The notes under the pieces are model-generated. The model made no database searches. It saw nothing but the letters and a program-made list of their open reading frames with translations, and was not told where the DNA came from. 64,000 nucleotides of DNA from Hydractinia symbiolongicarpus (taxonomy: Eukaryota; Cnidaria; Hydrozoa; Anthoathecata; Hydractiniidae), in contig NC_079877.1 of NCBI RefSeq assembly GCF_029227915.1, positions 17,716,851 through 17,780,850 on the forward strand. Reading direction: 5' to 3'. Shown here one piece after another: positions 1 to 10,984 of this stretch. Positions within the stretch are counted from its first letter, which is position 1. Each line of letters opens with the position of its first letter. Position numbers and translations under genes: made by a program.

Positions 1-495
1 AAACAATCATGAGATCTACCGATCTTACAGATGCTCTTTGTTGGGACCATATCGAAAAAAGCTGGACTTTCATCCATATTTCCCACCAATGATCTGGGAT
101 ATTTCCCAATTCTCATGAAACGACCGGCATCTGCATAAAACTTCGAAATCGATTCTTCCAATTGACGTGGAAGCTTTTGGCTCACTGATGTCCTGCTGTG
201 CAGTGACAAACGATGTCGTTGAAAGAACTTCGCGACCCAGCCTCGGCTAGCATTAAAATCAGGATTGTGAGGTTGGACGACACCTTTTGCTTTCTCTTGT
301 AACGCAAGAACAGACACTGGGACATGCAAATCTCTAAGTTCAAGAATCCATCGAATCAAATCATTCTCGACTTCCAACGGATATGTTATTGGTCGACCAG
401 CTCCTGAACGATTCCCTTTATCACTCAGCTTTACTGCTCTGCCTGGAGTTTTCACGATGTTTCGAAGAGTTGACTCGTACCAAAAAGTGTGTTTT
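1..495 (-). pseudogene. pogo/Tigger-type DDE transposase, N-terminal part, cut by window edge
   Basis: Reading the minus strand from about 495 down to 1 gives an open frame with no stop for roughly 160 codons. It starts with a Psq-type helix-turn-helix stretch (STLRNIVKTPGRAVKLSDKG), followed by a CENP-B-type DNA-binding domain (GAGRPITYPLE, then WILELRDLHVPVSVLALQEK, then FNASRGWVAKFFQRH). It ends with the start of the DDE catalytic core (GNMDESPAFFDM, first catalytic Asp). The order HTH_psq, HTH_Tnp_Tc5, DDE_1 is that of pogo/Tigger/jerky transposases. No upstream ATG is visible, because a stop lies just before KHTFWYES, so the 5' end may be spliced or lost. The catalytic half lies beyond base 1. 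It is either the left part of a transposon sitting upstream of the VPS13 exons, or a domesticated gene; I cannot tell which. Confidence 0.75.
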
Positions 496-499
496 CAAT

Positions 500-865
500 T
501 TTTCAACCCCTAATTTAATACGATTTGATTCCTATTTTACTCTAATCATTAGTACGACAATCAACTTCAATTTCCAAGGTATTTTATTTCCTCTTATTAT
601 TATTACGACTCCTTCAAAATAATTATTTTTACCGGAGGATTAAATTAGAAGAATGACGGTAAGGCTAATTATAATCTTTTTCACTTAAATTCCTACACTG
701 ATCTTTGTTTGCGATCTCCCCATAGCCATCAATATATTTTGTTCCATATAATGTTGTGCTTCAATTAAAACCAAAAAAAGGGAACAAAAAAGGATTGCAA
801 AAGAGATATTAATTTTACTGTATGCGTATGCCGTATTATTAAACAACACACTATTCCAATTTAAA
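500..865. other. AT-rich stretch without recognisable gene
   Basis: I see only AT-rich sequence with homopolymer runs between the pogo-like transposase and the first repeat copy. No ORF, tRNA or inverted repeat stood out. Confidence 0.6.
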
Positions 866-1669
866 ACAAGAAGCCCTGGGGGCTCTAAGAATTTCCGCGC
901 GCTACCAAAATATTTGATGAAAACCTGCTAATTCGTTGTGTTATTGTGCCAAACATTCGAAGGGGTTTGGTGCATGAACCTCTGAAGATAAAGCACACCA
1001 GTGACATTATATCTTACAACAAACGCAAACAAAACGAAACGTGTCATTAAACTCACACTTTAAAAGAAATTGCTAACAAAAAATACAGCCTATCATTCAT
1101 GGTTGAAAGTCTTGCAATTGAACGTTGATGGTCTTAAACGGCATTAATGACAAAAAATCAAAATTTTGATGTGACCATCATTTTCAGCATACTTTTTATT
1201 AACTGTGTCAATTTTTGTCGAAAATGAAGTAGTTTTAATTTTTGGACCAATTTTGGCCTAAAATGACATTTAAGGTGACAAAAAACCAAAATTTTGATGT
1301 CACCATCATGTTCAGCATACTTTATTTGTTAACTGTGCCAAATTTTGTTGAAAATAAAGTAGTTCTAATTTTTGGACCAATTTTGGCCTAAAATGACATT
1401 TAGGTGACTAAAATCAAAATTATTATGTGACCATTATGTTCAGCATACTTTTTTTGTTAAATGTGCCAAATTTTGTCGAAAACAAATGCCAATTTTAGCC
1501 TGAAACGTCAATACGAGACTTCCCAGTAGTTAAGGAGCTTGGGTACGAAGTTTACATCTGTGACGGAGCAACGTGAAATCCCAGGGTCGATTTTTTCTCA
1601 AAAAATGCTCCGAAAGAAAAAAAAGACGGTTTTAAAGAATTTCCTATGCCTTCGGGCGCGGAAATTCAA
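866..1669 (+). repeat. Non-autonomous interspersed repeat, copy A
   Basis: About 0.8 kb that is clearly the same sequence as 8851-9660 and, inverted, 7099-8421. It begins AAGAAGCCCTGGGGGCTC followed by GAATTTCCGCGC and ends GCGCGGAAATTC, so the two ends carry a 12-bp inverted repeat. The interior is made of imperfect ~128-bp units containing CAGCATACTTTTT and CCAATTTTGGCC. No coding potential. It lies just upstream of the first visible VPS13 exon, probably within an intron. Family name unknown. Confidence 0.8.
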
Positions 1670-1935
1670 AAAAAAACATGAAAAAGAGATTTTTAAAAAT
1701 CAAGTTGCGTAATATAAAAACGAAATCGTGACGAATATCGTTTTATCTGATAGAAGTAGTCCCACAAAGTGTCGTTTGGAAGTTATTTTTAGGTCTCTTT
1801 TTTCTTCAAGGGGGGGGGTTGGGTGTCCAGTCCTCGTAAAAAATTACGCGAAGCAGGACAAAGGTTTTTTGTTGCTGACTCCTTAAGAAGAAAAATTAAA
1901 TATTTTTTTTGCACTTTTTGTACTTTGTGTTTCAG

Positions 1936-3244
1936 ATGACTGGAGTTATTGCAGATGGATTGTGGTCTGCTTCTATGGATAGCAAGTTTCATGAATCACG
2001 TGATTCGATGCGTGTTGCACGTGCTAGTAGCAGCTCTTCCCACATATCTGCTGGATTAAAGGGGCTCGGTATGGGAGTGATCGGTGGACTGACAAGCATG
2101 GTGACTCAACCAATTGAAGGAGCTGCGAAAAAAGGTGTTTCGGTGCGTATTAAATCTCACCATAATTACCCGAAATTTCTGTTTTAAATTATACGCTTTT
2201 AGAACAATGGAAAAATAAAAATAAAGGCCAGCCTGTAATACTTTGATATTCTTATAAAAAAGCATGTAGTTTTTTATAATTAAATTCTTATTATGTAACA
2301 ATCGATTTTCTGTTAGGGTTTGTCAAAATGTCTGCCGTAAAACTTTGTCTTGTACTTTTGAATTTGTTTCAGGGTTTTTTCTCAGGGCTGGGCAAGGGAT
2401 TAGTAGGAACAATTACCAAACCAGTGGCTGGTGTGTTAGATCTTGCGTCCGGCACAGCTGCTGCAGTTCGAGTTACGACAGAGACAGCTGCGCCGGTACC
2501 GAATCCAGTCCGCTTAAAACGCAATTGCTACGATTCACGAGGGGTGCTAGGAAAGTATAATAAAGCCGCGTCTGAAGGTCAAGAGATCTTATTGAGTTTT
2601 AACGACGGTGACGTGACAGAAAAGTAGGCTTTATATTTTGTTTTTTAGTAGTATTTCGATCTTTTTGGGAAGTTAGGGTGTCCTTCACGACCTGGAAGTG
2701 TGCATTGAGTATCAATGTGACGTTTAAATTTTTTGTAGGTACATCCTAGTAGAGCAAGTGAGACAGAGTACGGACAAGCTAAAAGCTATACTTACCAACA
2801 GGGGAATATACTTTGTTAAATCAGGACCACCGTGTCCAGAAAATATAATTTTACATGTTGAATATGCACGATTTTCGAGTTCGAGTTATTATTACGAAGG
2901 TTGGTATTTCTGTGTCTAAATGCGACTAAACAATATTGAAATTCATCATTTCACCAAAAATGTAAGTAAAAATGTTTTTCTTTACCATAGGTGGCAAGCA
3001 TTCTATTGAAATCTACTTCACACGGCAACGAAATGTTGCGGAAAACTGTGACGACCGAACTGTTGTCAGATGTGAGAACGAACGGGTTGCTCATAAAGTA
3101 TGTTATTCTTTCGAGGTTAACGTTAAACATATAATATGCCTTCTCTAATTCATACTTTTTTTTTTTCAGGTAAGCCAGAAAATGAATTATTTGAAAAGTT
3201 TGCACGAGGAAAGTATGTTTTCTTTGCACAACATGAAAACTTGA
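1936..3244 (+). CDS. VPS13-type bridge lipid-transfer protein, last five exons
   Basis: Five exons can be placed with AG/GT borders: 1936-2142, 2373-2623, 2739-2899, 2991-3097 and 3170-3244 (stop TGA). They join in frame. The first two encode the C-terminal amphipathic region typical of VPS13: LKGLGMGVIGGLTSMVTQPI, EGAAKKGVS then GFFSGLGKGLVGTITKPVAG and VLDLASGTAAAV. Exon 3 encodes YILVEQVR followed by LTNRGIYFVKSG, the start of the C-terminal PH-like domain. VPS13 proteins are rod-shaped channels that move phospholipids between organelle membranes at contact sites, and this C-terminal region binds membranes. Only the last ~280 residues lie in the window, and upstream exons were not found between 500 and 1935. 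Which paralogue (A/C or D type) cannot be decided. Exon 4 to 5 codes for a short tail ending HNMKT. Confidence 0.85.
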
Positions 3245-4347
3245 ACTAATCCTCTACCGCGCAACAATCAAATACATCTTCGATACGAACGCAGTTGTGT
3301 ATTTTTTACATTTTTCTATCCGCGATGGACAAATCATTAGCTTTCTAAATTTTCTGTTTTGGTATTTTTTATGGAAGCATGAGCGAAATAATATTTATAA
3401 TATGTTTAGTTAAATTACGGACCACGCAACAGCATGAGCGAAAGCATATTTTAAACTTCGTGTAAAAAGCAAGTTACTGCTCTTTCAAAAAATTGGTACC
3501 GTATCTCTATTAGACACCACATTGGAGGTGGGCGGCTGTATGTAAACAATCAATTATCTCTCTGTTAAATGTCACCTTTGCAGAATTTAAGAGGGCGGTA
3601 GTAGTTTATTATAAGTTCTCATAAACGAATAGTGGAATTTTCCAAGTGGCAAACATAATTAATTTGCTATTTTTGTTGGTAAAAAATTTACACCGTGAGC
3701 ATTTTGGATTTATATTGAAGATTTATGTTTATATATTCGAAAGCAATTCAATATTATGGAGTTTCTTTCTTTTAAAACAACCAGAAATATAGTGTATTTT
3801 AGAATCTTTGTCTATGGCCTGTAAAGTTTGTACTTATCCGTAAAAAATATGATTTATTTTCTTTTTAAGATTAAATTTACAAAAAATAGTTTGTTTTTTT
3901 TTGTTGGAAAAAAAATTCCGTGGAATGTAAAGTAAGTTTACACGTGGCTGACTGCTTCTGTTTTTTCGTTGTTTCGTGATGTTTCGTTGTTCCGTTGTGA
4001 TGTTTCGCTGTGATGTTGTGATGTTGAAGTTGCATAACATGGGACAAAGTTGACCAAACTGTTTGATGGTTTTATTTTAATGTTTTGCGCTGAAAACTTT
4101 CAAATTTTTTTTCTCACGACTAAAATGTTAAATACACATCATTACCTTCAATTACCTTGACAGTTACAAGTTGTGAATTAATGAACAGGAAGTTGACGTC
4201 ACATGCAATTACCTGAACGGATGGCAGCCTACACACGGAAAGTTCATTAAGTCAGTTTTTATCTGACTAGTTTATTTTGTGACAAATTGATTTTAGTCGA
4301 CGTTGATTCGTTTTTTCGTATCGATCGTTTTTCAACAGTAAAAAAAA
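3245..4347. other. Intergenic, AT-rich, nothing recognised
   Basis: Downstream of the VPS13 stop I see only AT-rich sequence. A GTTTCGTTGTTCCG-like run near 3960-4030 is low-complexity. No gene supported. Confidence 0.5.
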
Positions 4348-4845
4348 ATGTTAAGAAGACCTCGCGCTAACACTGACATGCCGGTCAGCTTTAAATCATG
4401 TCAAAACTCAATGTGTGACAACAGTGAGAGTTTGTCAATGCCAGACCGAGTTAAAATGAATTTAATGAGAAGCAGTAGTGTGGGAGCAGTGAAAAAATCG
4501 TATCTTACACGAAGTATCAGCAATAGAAGATACAAGAATTTAAATGACACGACAACAAACATAAATGCAGGCTGGATGTTTGTGGACCGATGTAGAAACA
4601 TCATGAAATATAAACCAACCACACCTGAAAATTTCCTAAAAAGAAATACTGGGGAGGCTTACCTATTTAGTATGGACACAAGTACCATAGACAACAAAGA
4701 CACGGAATCAAAAATAAACGATTATAAACAGAGACCGAGAAGGAACGCTATATTCGAATTAACTTGCGAGGAGAGAATTGGTTTACCTTTACTACTAAAG
4801 TATCATATACAATTTAAAACAATTCAAAATTATGGAATACTTTAA
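4348..4845 (+). CDS. Orphan single-exon ORF, 165 aa
   Basis: An ATG preceded by an A-run (CAGTAAAAAAAA) opens a 165-codon frame ending TAA, followed about 95 bp later by AATAAAA, a plausible polyadenylation signal. The product is basic, polar and Ser/Arg/Asn-rich in its first half (SSSVGAVKK, SNRRYKN), has the stretch AGWMFVDRCRNIMKYKP near residue 75, and has no signal peptide or transmembrane segment. I recognise no family. It lies 1.1 kb downstream of the VPS13 gene on the same strand, but the intervening sequence suggests a separate transcript. Length in an otherwise stop-rich AT-rich region argues that it is real. It could also be the first exon of a spliced gene. Confidence 0.45.
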   Translation: MLRRPRANTDMPVSFKSCQNSMCDNSESLSMPDRVKMNLMRSSSVGAVKKSYLTRSISNRRYKNLNDTTTNINAGWMFVDRCRNIMKYKPTTPENFLKRNTGEAYLFSMDTSTIDNKDTESKINDYKQRPRRNAIFELTCEERIGLPLLLKYHIQFKTIQNYGIL

Positions 4846-7098
4846 AACAACTTTTCTTCTTATCTATTTATTTATTATTTATTTATTAGAATTTGTAGTT
4901 AGTGTAATTGTATGTAATAATAATTATTTTTCTTACGAATAAAATGTTTACAAATCTTTAACGCATCGTGTGTCTGCTGTGTTGCTGAAGTTGAAATTCA
5001 CATCAATTTTCTCTTATAATAATACAGAGAGTGTGTCCGTCTGTCTGTGACAGGCAAAGTAGATGTGTTTATTTTCCTTTGATGCAGCCGAAATTTTCTT
5101 TGAAGTCGTCGAAAAAAGTATGTTCATTTCGCCAGCGGGTTTAATTTGCTTACATCACGTGATTAAAATGAAGCAACTTGATTTGCTGAAAAAATAATTT
5201 TCCCCGCTAACTCCCGAAGAATGGTGAAAAATGGAAAACAAAAAAACAAAAGAACGGTCCCTTTGTCTTGAAAAAGTGCAAAAAGGGATTCAGAGAAAAA
5301 AAAGTCCAAGTAAGGAAGTCGAAGTAGAAATATAAGTTGAAAGCCTCAAAAAGTTACTTCGGAAGTGAGGAGTAAAGGTAGAAGTAGAAAATGCATGCTA
5401 GAGTTTCAAGTGGATTGGGATTCAAAAAAAACAAGAAAACCTGTCGGTTTGAACACACAATCCAATCCTAATAAATCATTTAGAACATGGTTAAAATCTA
5501 TGCAAGAAAGTGGGACGGCTTAAACACTCACAACTGCCAGAAGGCTATTCTGACCTTCTGTCAGTTGAAACAAGAATGTTTCAACTATCTACGCTTTTGT
5601 GGAAATGTTCTATTATAAGGGGTAGCAATAGTACTTGCATATAGAGGGTAATGTCGATTAAAAAAACACTGTATATAAAGAACTTTTACTATAAAAAAAT
5701 ATCAGTAATATTTTTTATTTATTTACTTTTAATAAATTGTTTTCAAAAACCATGAATAACAAAAGAATACACAATTAACTATATATATAAGTATATATAT
5801 AATAAAAACAAAGATACAACACTGGGTATGCGAAAAATTGATTCTTGTAAAGCCCAATAGACAAGTCCTGTTTGTACCATCAGCGCATCATATTACTGCA
5901 ATTTTAAGTAACAAATTTGCAAATGAGGAAAAAATATCACTTATAAAAGACAAGGAATTTATAAAAAGTAGCAGCTTGGATGTGATTCTCAAAAATCTTC
6001 ACAAACATATTGGAATAGAAGTAACATCAGGAAAAAAAGTACAGGTACTTCGGACTTCAATCCTCAAAAATTGTGTTATTTAATACAACAATAAACGTTA
6101 AAACCGAGAAAATGGAGCTGACAGCTATTCTCATAAATCTCTATAACAATATTATGTAAATAATTAATATATATACATAAAATATATTAGGCAACCACAT
6201 TGTTTTTCTTTCTTATATTTATTGCATTTTTTGAAAGTGAAAAAATATATGTCCTCTACCATCCTTTTATTACTCCAGCGATGATCTGGTGACTCATAAT
6301 TTCATGGTTTTTAACGAGCTGAAAAGTCGCAAACGCCCAGAATATATATGGGCGAGCTTGGGCGACTTTTTTGAATTAAATTGACGGTTGTCCGCCGAAA
6401 CCGCCCGCACTTTCCCGAACTCGCCCGGAGCATTCCCGAAATGCAACACCTTGTAACATAAACATGGCGGACGACAGTTGAAAGCATGCGCTTGAAGAGA
6501 AAGGAGTTTATGTAAAAGTTATTTATCAAATAAATCTTATTAAAAACCATCAAAAACAGTTCTTTTAAGCACTTCGCTACCACATAGTTAGTTCATTTTA
6601 ATTTTTATACTTTTTTAAATAATTTGTGGTGAATCATTGAGTGTTTTTGTGGTGAATCTTTTTTTTGTTTGTTTAGACATTGTTCGGTTCTATGTGGGTT
6701 TTTTCAGGCGATTACCTGAATTTTTTTCGAAACGCCGAACTCGCCAGAAAACGTCCGCACTTTTCACGGTGTATGCGGCTTATCGGCACCCTTGTGGTTT
6801 TTTTCCATAAAATAACTTTGCAAAAATGCAGGTAAACAAAGTGGAAATTTTTCCTGGCTGAACAAAAGATGAATTAGCTAAAACGTCCTAATTTTGTGAT
6901 TTACGTCTTAATTATGTGATGTGTTTTTTTCCAATGTGAGATACGCTAGGCTTTACATATACATACTAAATAATATAAAAGCTCCTACGCAGCTTATTTC
7001 TCTTCCATTTGAAAAATCGCAACAACATAACAAATGCAAGATTATGGGCTTAATTGGCGATAAACTTGTGATGTAACCAATGATGTTGTTGTCTATAA
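4846..7098. other. Intergenic region with remnants only
   Basis: Mostly AT-rich. GTCCGTCTGTCTGTGACAGG near 5030 looks like the microsatellite-type tail found beside hairpin repeats elsewhere in the window. An 81-codon open frame at 5838-6083 (+) has no ATG-context or family support. A GC-richer stretch at 6320-6440 contains several copies of CGCCCG. Nothing else could be supported. Confidence 0.4.
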
Positions 7099-8421
7099 TT
7101 GAATTTCCGCGCCCGAAGGCGTAGGAAATTCTTTAAAACCGTCGTTTTTTTTCTTTCGGAGCATTTTTTGAGAAAAAATCGACCCTGGGATTTCACGTTG
7201 GTCCGTCACAGATGTAAACTTCGTACCCAAGCTCCTTAACTACTGGGAAGTCTAGTATTGACGCTTCAGGCCAAAATTGGTATTTGTTTTCGACAAAATT
7301 TGGCACAGTTAACAAAAAAAGTATGCTGAACATAATGGTGACATAATAATTTTGAGTTTTTTCACCTAAATGTCATTTTAGGCCAAAATTGGTCCAAAAA
7401 TTAGAACTACTTTATTTTCAACAAAATTTGGCACAGTTAACAAAAAAAGTATGCTGAACATAATGGTGACATAATAATTTTGAGTTTTTTCACCTAAATG
7501 TCATTTTAGGCCAAAATTGGTCCAAAAATTAGAACTACTTTATTTTCAACAAAATTTGGAACAGTTAACAAATAAAGTATGCTGAACATGATGGTGACAT
7601 CAAAATTTTGATTTCCTGTTACCTGAATGTCATTTTAGGCCAAAATTGGTCCAAAAATTAAAACTACTTTATTTTAGACAAATTTTGGCACAATTAACAA
7701 AAAAAGTATGGTGAACATGATGGTGACATCAAAATTTCGGTTTTTTGCCACCTTAAATGTCATTTTAGGCCAAAATTGGTCCAAAAATTAAAACTACTTC
7801 ATTTTCAACAAAAATTGGCAAAGTTAACAAAAAAAGTATGCTGAACATAATGGTGACATCAAAATTTTGATTTTTGTCACCTAAATGCCATTTTAGACCA
7901 AAATTGGTCCAAAAATTAAAACCACTTCATTTTCGGCTAAATCTGGCACGGTTAACAAATAAAGTATGCTGAAAATGATGATGGTACAAAAGTTTGATTT
8001 TTTGTCACCTAAATGTCATTTCAGGCCAAAATTTATCCAAAAATTAAAACTGCTTTATTTTCGACAAAAATTGACACAGTTAATAAAAAAAGTATGCTGA
8101 AAATGATGGTTACATCAAAATTTTGATTTTTTGTCAACTAATGCCGTTTAAGACCATAAACGTCTCAATCGCAAGAATTTCAACCATGAATGATAGGCTG
8201 TATTTTTTGTTAGCAATTTCTTTTAAAATGTGAGTTTATTATGACACGTTTCGTTTTGTTTTCGTTTGTTGTAAGATATAATGTCACTGATGGGCTTTAT
8301 CTTCAGAGGTTCATGCACCAAACCCCTTCGAATGTTTGGCACAATAACACAACGAATTAGCAGGTTTTCATCAAATATTTTGGTAGCGCGCGGAAATTCT
8401 TAGAGCCCCCAGGGCTTCTTG
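7099..8421 (-). repeat. Non-autonomous interspersed repeat, copy B, expanded
   Basis: Inverted copy of the 866-1669 repeat. Its left border reads TTGAATTTCCGCGCCCGAAGG and its right border is CCCCAGGGCTTCTTGTT. It is about 500 bp longer than copies A and C because the internal units are amplified (see 7258-8160). No ORF. Confidence 0.85.
7258..8160 (-). repeat. Tandem array of 128-130-bp units inside repeat copy B
   Basis: The motif GGCCAAAATTGGTCCAAAAA (or a close variant) recurs starting at 7381, 7509, 7638, 7768, 7896 and 8024, giving periods of 128, 129, 130, 128 and 128 bp. Each unit also holds GTATGCTGAACAT and GTGACAT in the same relative positions. Copies A and C hold only about three units, so unit number varies between copies. 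Confidence 0.9.
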
Positions 8422-8850
8422 TTATAAGTGAAACCTTGTTTTTACAATTATATTTGTTTGATGTCAAAACTTTTGGGGGTGAAGAATCATCTGAAATGAC
8501 TAATTTCAAGATGATCGTATCTTCATAATCGAGAAACAAAATCATTAGCAACCCTGGTAAAAACTTTAGAAATAGAATAAAATGAAATAAAAAATAGAAT
8601 CAAAGTCTGCAGAATGAATTATCAAAATGCACCAAATACATGGAACCACGGTCCCGATATTTACTTGCGCGCGCATCTAAGTGATTACGTAACGCCCGAT
8701 GCGCGCGCAGAAATGGAGGTAAAAATGTAAAAAAACTTATCGGAAAAAGTTACCTCCATTTTTGCGCGCGCAGGAAAAACACGGCACTATGATTGAGTGG
8801 TTTCTTATAATTGATGCAATCAATATGTTTTAAGCTCCAAAATGATATTA
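8422..8850. other. Spacer between repeat copies B and C
   Basis: No gene. It contains the small foldback listed at 8697-8777 plus an isolated TTGCGCGCGCATC at 8668 that matches the foldback arms. Confidence 0.5.
8697..8777. repeat. Foldback (MITE-like) element with GC-rich arms
   Basis: TGCGCGCGCAGAAATGGAGG on the left and CCTCCATTTTTGCGCGCGCA on the right form an almost perfect inverted repeat around an AT-rich loop of about 30 bases. The size and symmetry suit a small MITE. No target duplication was confirmed. Confidence 0.6.
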
Positions 8851-9660
8851 AACAAGAAGCCCTGGGGGCTCTAAGAATTTCCGCTCGCTACCAAAATATT
8901 TGATGAAAACCAGCTAATTCGTTGTGTTATTGTGCTAAACATTTGAGGAGGTTTGGTGCATGAACCTCTGAAGATAAAGCACAGAAGTGACATTATATCT
9001 TACAACAAACGCAAACAAAACGAAACGTGTCATAATAAACTCACATTTTAAAAGAAATTGCTAACAAAAAATACAGCCTAACATTCATGGTAAGTCTTGC
9101 GATTGAAACGTTTATGGTCTTAAACGGCATTTAGTTGACAAAAAATCAAAATTTTGCTGTGACCATCATTTTCAGCATACTTTTTTTATTAACTGTGCAA
9201 ATTTTTGTCGAAAATAAAGCAGTTTTAATTTTTGGTTAAATTTTGGCCTAAAATGGCATTTAGGTGACAAAAATCAAAATTTCGATGTCACCATTATGTT
9301 CACCATACTTTTTTTGTTAACTTTGCCAATTTTTGTTGAAAATGAAGTAGTTTTAATTTTTGGACCAATTTTGTCCTAAAATGACATTTAAGGTGGCAAA
9401 AAATCAAAATTATTATGTCACCATTATGTTCAGCATACTTTTTTCTTAACTGTGCCAAATTTTGTTGAAAACAAATACTAATTTTGTCCTTAAACATCAT
9501 TTAGATGAGTTCCCAGTAGTTGGGGAGCTTGGGTGCGAAGTTTACATCTGTGACGGAGGAACATGTAATCCCAGGGTCGATTTTTTCTCAAAAAATGCTC
9601 CAAAAGAAAAAAACGACGGTTTTAAAGAATTTCCTACGCCTTCGGGCGCGGAAATTCAAT
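8851..9660 (+). repeat. Non-autonomous interspersed repeat, copy C
   Basis: Same start and end as copy A (AACAAGAAGCCCTGGGGG to GGGCGCGGAAATTC), with about three internal ~128-bp units. It is head-to-head with copy B, so B and C form a large inverted pair separated by about 430 bp. Confidence 0.85.
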
Positions 9661-10257
9661 TAATGTAAAACCATAGTTGAAAGACTAAGATAAGGACTAA
9701 ATACATACATTAAAACAAGTAACCATCCAACATCCAACACATGTGGGATAAGACTCATAATGGTAGAAAAAATCAGTCAAACTTTTGTACGGAAAGCGAG
9801 AAAAAAGCAAAAAAAAAATAAAATAAAGAAAGTAATATACGATCTTAATTGTTCGGGGGAAAAATAGCTGCAGTTAAAAAAATATATTACCAGATGTCAC
9901 AATCAGCAAAATTCGATAAAAAGAATCCTGTACACTTATGGCGCGGAGACAAATAACAAGCAGGGAATCGAAAAATTTACGTTTTTTTGGAGTGTTTCCG
10001 GAAATCATATTTCTCTATTTTGGCGTGTCATTAGCGTAGCGAAAAGAATTTAGTTCTCGTCATTATTTATATATGATGAAGCCTCTTCGTTTTTCTCTTA
10101 CGTATTGTTGTGGAAATTTTATTTTTTACAGACTAATTTCCAGGCATTTGGGAGACCTTAATTCTATCTACATTCACTTTTGAAAACTTTCGTGGAAACA
10201 CCTTTACTTTACCAGCTAGTTAAATAAAGCTTTTGAACACTTATCTTACCTTTTTTA
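9661..10257. other. Intergenic, nothing recognised
   Basis: AT-rich sequence without supported gene, RNA or repeat structure. Confidence 0.4.
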
Positions 10258-10560
10258 AGTTGCAAAAAATCAAAATTTTAATGTCACCATCATGTTCGGC
10301 ATACTTTTTTGTTAACTTTGCCAAATTTTGTCTAAAATAAAGTAGTTTTAATTTTTAGAACAGTTTTGGCCTAAAATGACATGTAGGTGGCAAAAATTAA
10401 AATTATGATGTCACTATTATGTTCAGCATACTCTTTTTGTTAACTGTGCCAAATTTTGTCGAAAACAAATACCAATTTTGGCCTGAAACGTCATTTAGAT
10501 GGCTTCCAAGTACTTAGAGAGTTTAGGTACGAAGTTTAAATCTGTGACGTTGCAATTGAC
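10258..10560 (+). repeat. Partial copy D of the interspersed repeat
   Basis: Two and a half internal units plus the segment corresponding to 1500-1570 of copy A (ACTTAGAGAGTTTAGGTACG). The family's terminal part is missing: the match ends abruptly near 10555, just before the reverse-transcriptase element's 5' region. This looks like truncation by that insertion. Confidence 0.65.
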
Positions 10561-10984
10561 CATTTGGGACATAGTTAAGAGTTGGAAACCTATCCTCGCA
10601 GGCGAGATGGTAAAAAGAAAAAAAAAAGAAAAAATAGTTACCAAGATGAGATTCGAACACACGACTTTCTCGTGTCGGCGCTCAGAGAGGCAAAAATTAT
10701 CATTTTTACATTACGAATGTTTCTCTTTATAATGACGTCGCGCCGTAACGTCAGAAAATTTATCATATAAGATGCATTTTTCTGCGGCATCAAAGGAAAA
10801 TAACACATCCACTATGCCTGTTACAGACAGACCGACAGACACACACTCAAGAAAGACTTTAACGATGGCGGACGCTTAACCGTCGCTCGTAAAACTAGAT
10901 CGTGAAAATTAACGAAATTGTTTGTGAAACTATCTTTTCAACGCAATGAATTGCTGAAAAAAAATAAAGGATAAATAGCTGACA

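Noticed and set aside
5838-6083. 81-codon ORF
   Set aside because: Non-ATG start, AT-rich context and no recognisable similarity; mentioned only in the region note.
10640-10720. tRNA or tRNA-derived SINE on the minus strand (GTTCGAATCTC looks like a B box)
   Set aside because: No matching A box, acceptor stem or anticodon arm could be drawn; a single B-box-like word is too common.
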